Below, piece by piece: positions 6,026 to 6,664 of a stretch of DNA of 6,664 bases. The position numbers were made by a program, and so were the translations under genes. Below the pieces are notes generated by a model. The model ran no database searches, was not told the DNA's origin, and saw nothing but the letters and a program-made list of their open reading frames with translations. Origin of the DNA: Alphaproteobacteria bacterium UBA6062 (GTDB taxonomy: Bacteria; Pseudomonadota; Alphaproteobacteria; Sneathiellales; Sneathiellaceae); contig DIYE01000272.1 in NCBI GenBank assembly GCA_002428885.1, forward strand, positions 5,068 to 11,731, in the 5' to 3' direction. Every line of letters begins with the position of its first letter. Positions within the stretch are counted from its first letter, which is position 1.

Positions 6026-6476
6026 AGTTCTGCTCGTGAGGGGGCGTGTGAACCAGGCCGTGTTTTTTCCAGAAAAAGGCGCGAACATTAACCAGGAAGG
6101 CCGTACTCCATCCGAAGAGCAGTATCCCGCTGGCTGCTTGCAGGGCTGATGTCAGGCGCCAGTCATCAGAGAGGACAACATCCCCGAAGCCGAGTGTGGT
6201 GAAGGTGACCGTGGAAAAATAGACGGCTTCCGCCAACGACTCCGTTTCACCGGCAAAGCGATAGAAGATGGCCCAGATCCAGGCCTCGATCGTATGGGCC
6301 ATAAACAGTCCCAGCACCACCACGATCATAATCACCACATGGCCGAAGACGGGGAATCTCAGTTCCCATTTCTGACCATGTTCCTTCAGTCGCCTCAGGA
6401 GCAGTTCCAGACACAGGGCATGATTGATGACACAGAGAACGATAAGGGCGGTGCCGAAGAAAAGCTGAACCAGCAT
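6024..6476 (-). CDS. Two-transmembrane-type K+ channel-like protein (Ion_trans_2 pore)
   Basis: From ATG at 6476 the product is 150 residues. Hydrophobic helices are seen at about 3-27, 43-62 and 109-133; between the last two is a re-entrant pore loop with the selectivity-filter signature TLGFGD (94-99), a GFG variant of the TVGYGD filter. The P-loop plus two flanking helices is the minimal K+-channel module; the extra N-terminal helix is common in short bacterial members. No regulatory RCK, cyclic-nucleotide or voltage-sensor domain is present, so gating is unknown. The frame stays open up to a TTG at 6542, but that start would fall in the middle of the 6518-6578 palindrome and add 22 residues without a good Shine-Dalgarno sequence. 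The ATG has GGAA about 9 bases upstream and puts the first helix directly at the N-terminus. Channel function is well supported; K+ selectivity is inferred from the filter. Confidence 0.85.
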   Translation of the reverse strand: MLVQLFFGTALIVLCVINHALCLELLLRRLKEHGQKWELRFPVFGHVVIMIVVVLGLFMAHTIEAWIWAIFYRFAGETESLAEAVYFSTVTFTTLGFGDVVLSDDWRLTSALQAASGILLFGWSTAFLVNVRAFFWKKHGLVHTPPHEQN

Positions 6477-6511
6477 TGGGCTATATTCCGGATGATAATG
6501 GACGTGTTGGG

Positions 6512-6542
6512 CTATAGAAAAGGGCAGGGTAGCTTCCGTCAA
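6512..6542 (-). promoter_or_regulatory. Possible promoter of the ion-channel gene
   Basis: On the minus strand TTGACG (6542-6537) is followed after 19 bases by CTATAG (6517-6512), close to the alphaproteobacterial TTGAC / CTATAT pattern but with a long spacer. The start would fall about 30 bases before ATG 6476. The -35 lies within the palindrome, so the two elements could interfere. The match may be chance. Confidence 0.25.
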
Positions 6543-6578
6543 GTCTCATATGAGAAAGAGGAGCCGTCCTGCCCTTTT
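6518..6578 (-). terminator. Long imperfect palindrome, probable terminator of the GMC oxidoreductase gene
   Basis: AAAAGGGCAGG (6518-6528) and CCTGCCCTTTT (6568-6578) are perfect 11-base inverted repeats. The interior continues to pair imperfectly (GCTTC 6532-6536 against GGAGC 6560-6564) and its centre is a perfect 12-base palindrome, TCTCATATGAGA (6544-6555). In the minus direction it begins four bases after the oxidoreductase stop codon and ends in TTTT. It is much longer than an ordinary terminator and could also be a dispersed intergenic repeat. Confidence 0.6.
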
Positions 6579-6582
6579 GATG

Positions 6583-6664
6583 TCAGGCCGCGACGTCTGC
6601 TTGACCGGCCGCCGTCTTGATGAAATCGACCGCTTTTTCTCCAATCATAATGGTCGGGGCATTT
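6583..6664 (-). CDS. C-terminal end of a probable GMC-family oxidoreductase (partial)
   Basis: Only the last 26 codons and the TGA stop (6585-6583) are inside the window. The residues NAPTIMIGEKAVDFI match the conserved C-terminal end of GMC flavoproteins such as choline dehydrogenase and alcohol dehydrogenases (typically N-x-NAPTIMIGEKAAD). These enzymes oxidise alcohols with FAD. The short Ala-rich tail ends without the extra segment seen in BetA proteins. The substrate cannot be inferred from so little sequence. The family call comes from recall of this one motif. Confidence 0.6.
   Translation of the reverse strand, partial: NAPTIMIGEKAVDFIKTAAGQADVAA

Overview
The window looks like a piece of an alphaproteobacterial chromosome of moderate GC content. 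That placement is inferred from the style of the proteins (an RhlE-type DEAD-box helicase, a SigK/RskA-type sigma/anti-sigma pair, a SulP-STAS transporter, a short MscS). No rRNA, tRNA, CRISPR array, insertion sequence or phage gene was seen. Both edges cut through genes.

Layout. 1-909 (minus): 5' 303 codons of a DEAD-box RNA helicase, running off the left edge. 910-1277: divergent intergenic region with the helicase's structured leader and the likely promoter of the sigma operon. 1278-3211 (plus): ECF sigma factor (TTG start), a RskA-type membrane anti-sigma factor, and a fasciclin-domain lipoprotein (GTG start). 3212-3444: a hairpin and two intrinsic-terminator-like structures. 3445-5010 (plus): SulP anion transporter with a C-terminal STAS domain. 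5149-5973 (plus): small MscS-type mechanosensitive channel. 5997-6025: bidirectional terminator shared with a convergent minus-strand gene, a three-helix K+-channel-like protein (6024-6476). 6518-6578: near-complete imperfect palindrome. 6583-6664 (minus): last 26 residues of a probable GMC-family oxidoreductase (choline/alcohol dehydrogenase type).

How the genes may work together. The sigma, anti-sigma and fasciclin trio has the composition of the mycobacterial SigK system, in which the sigma factor is held by membrane RskA and drives secreted fasciclin-domain proteins (MPT70/MPT83). The only two cysteines in this sigma factor (C129, C179) flank region 4, as do the redox-sensitive disulfide cysteines of mycobacterial SigK, which suggests a redox-gated envelope response. 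The SulP transporter, MscS and K+-channel-like protein are envelope transport and ion or osmotic functions, but the sequence does not show that they share regulation with the sigma factor.

The most unusual non-coding signals are: a predicted pairing that would bury the helicase Shine-Dalgarno sequence, with a competing local hairpin that would expose it; a terminator-like hairpin ending 27 bases before the SulP start; and the 61-base palindrome at 6518-6578.
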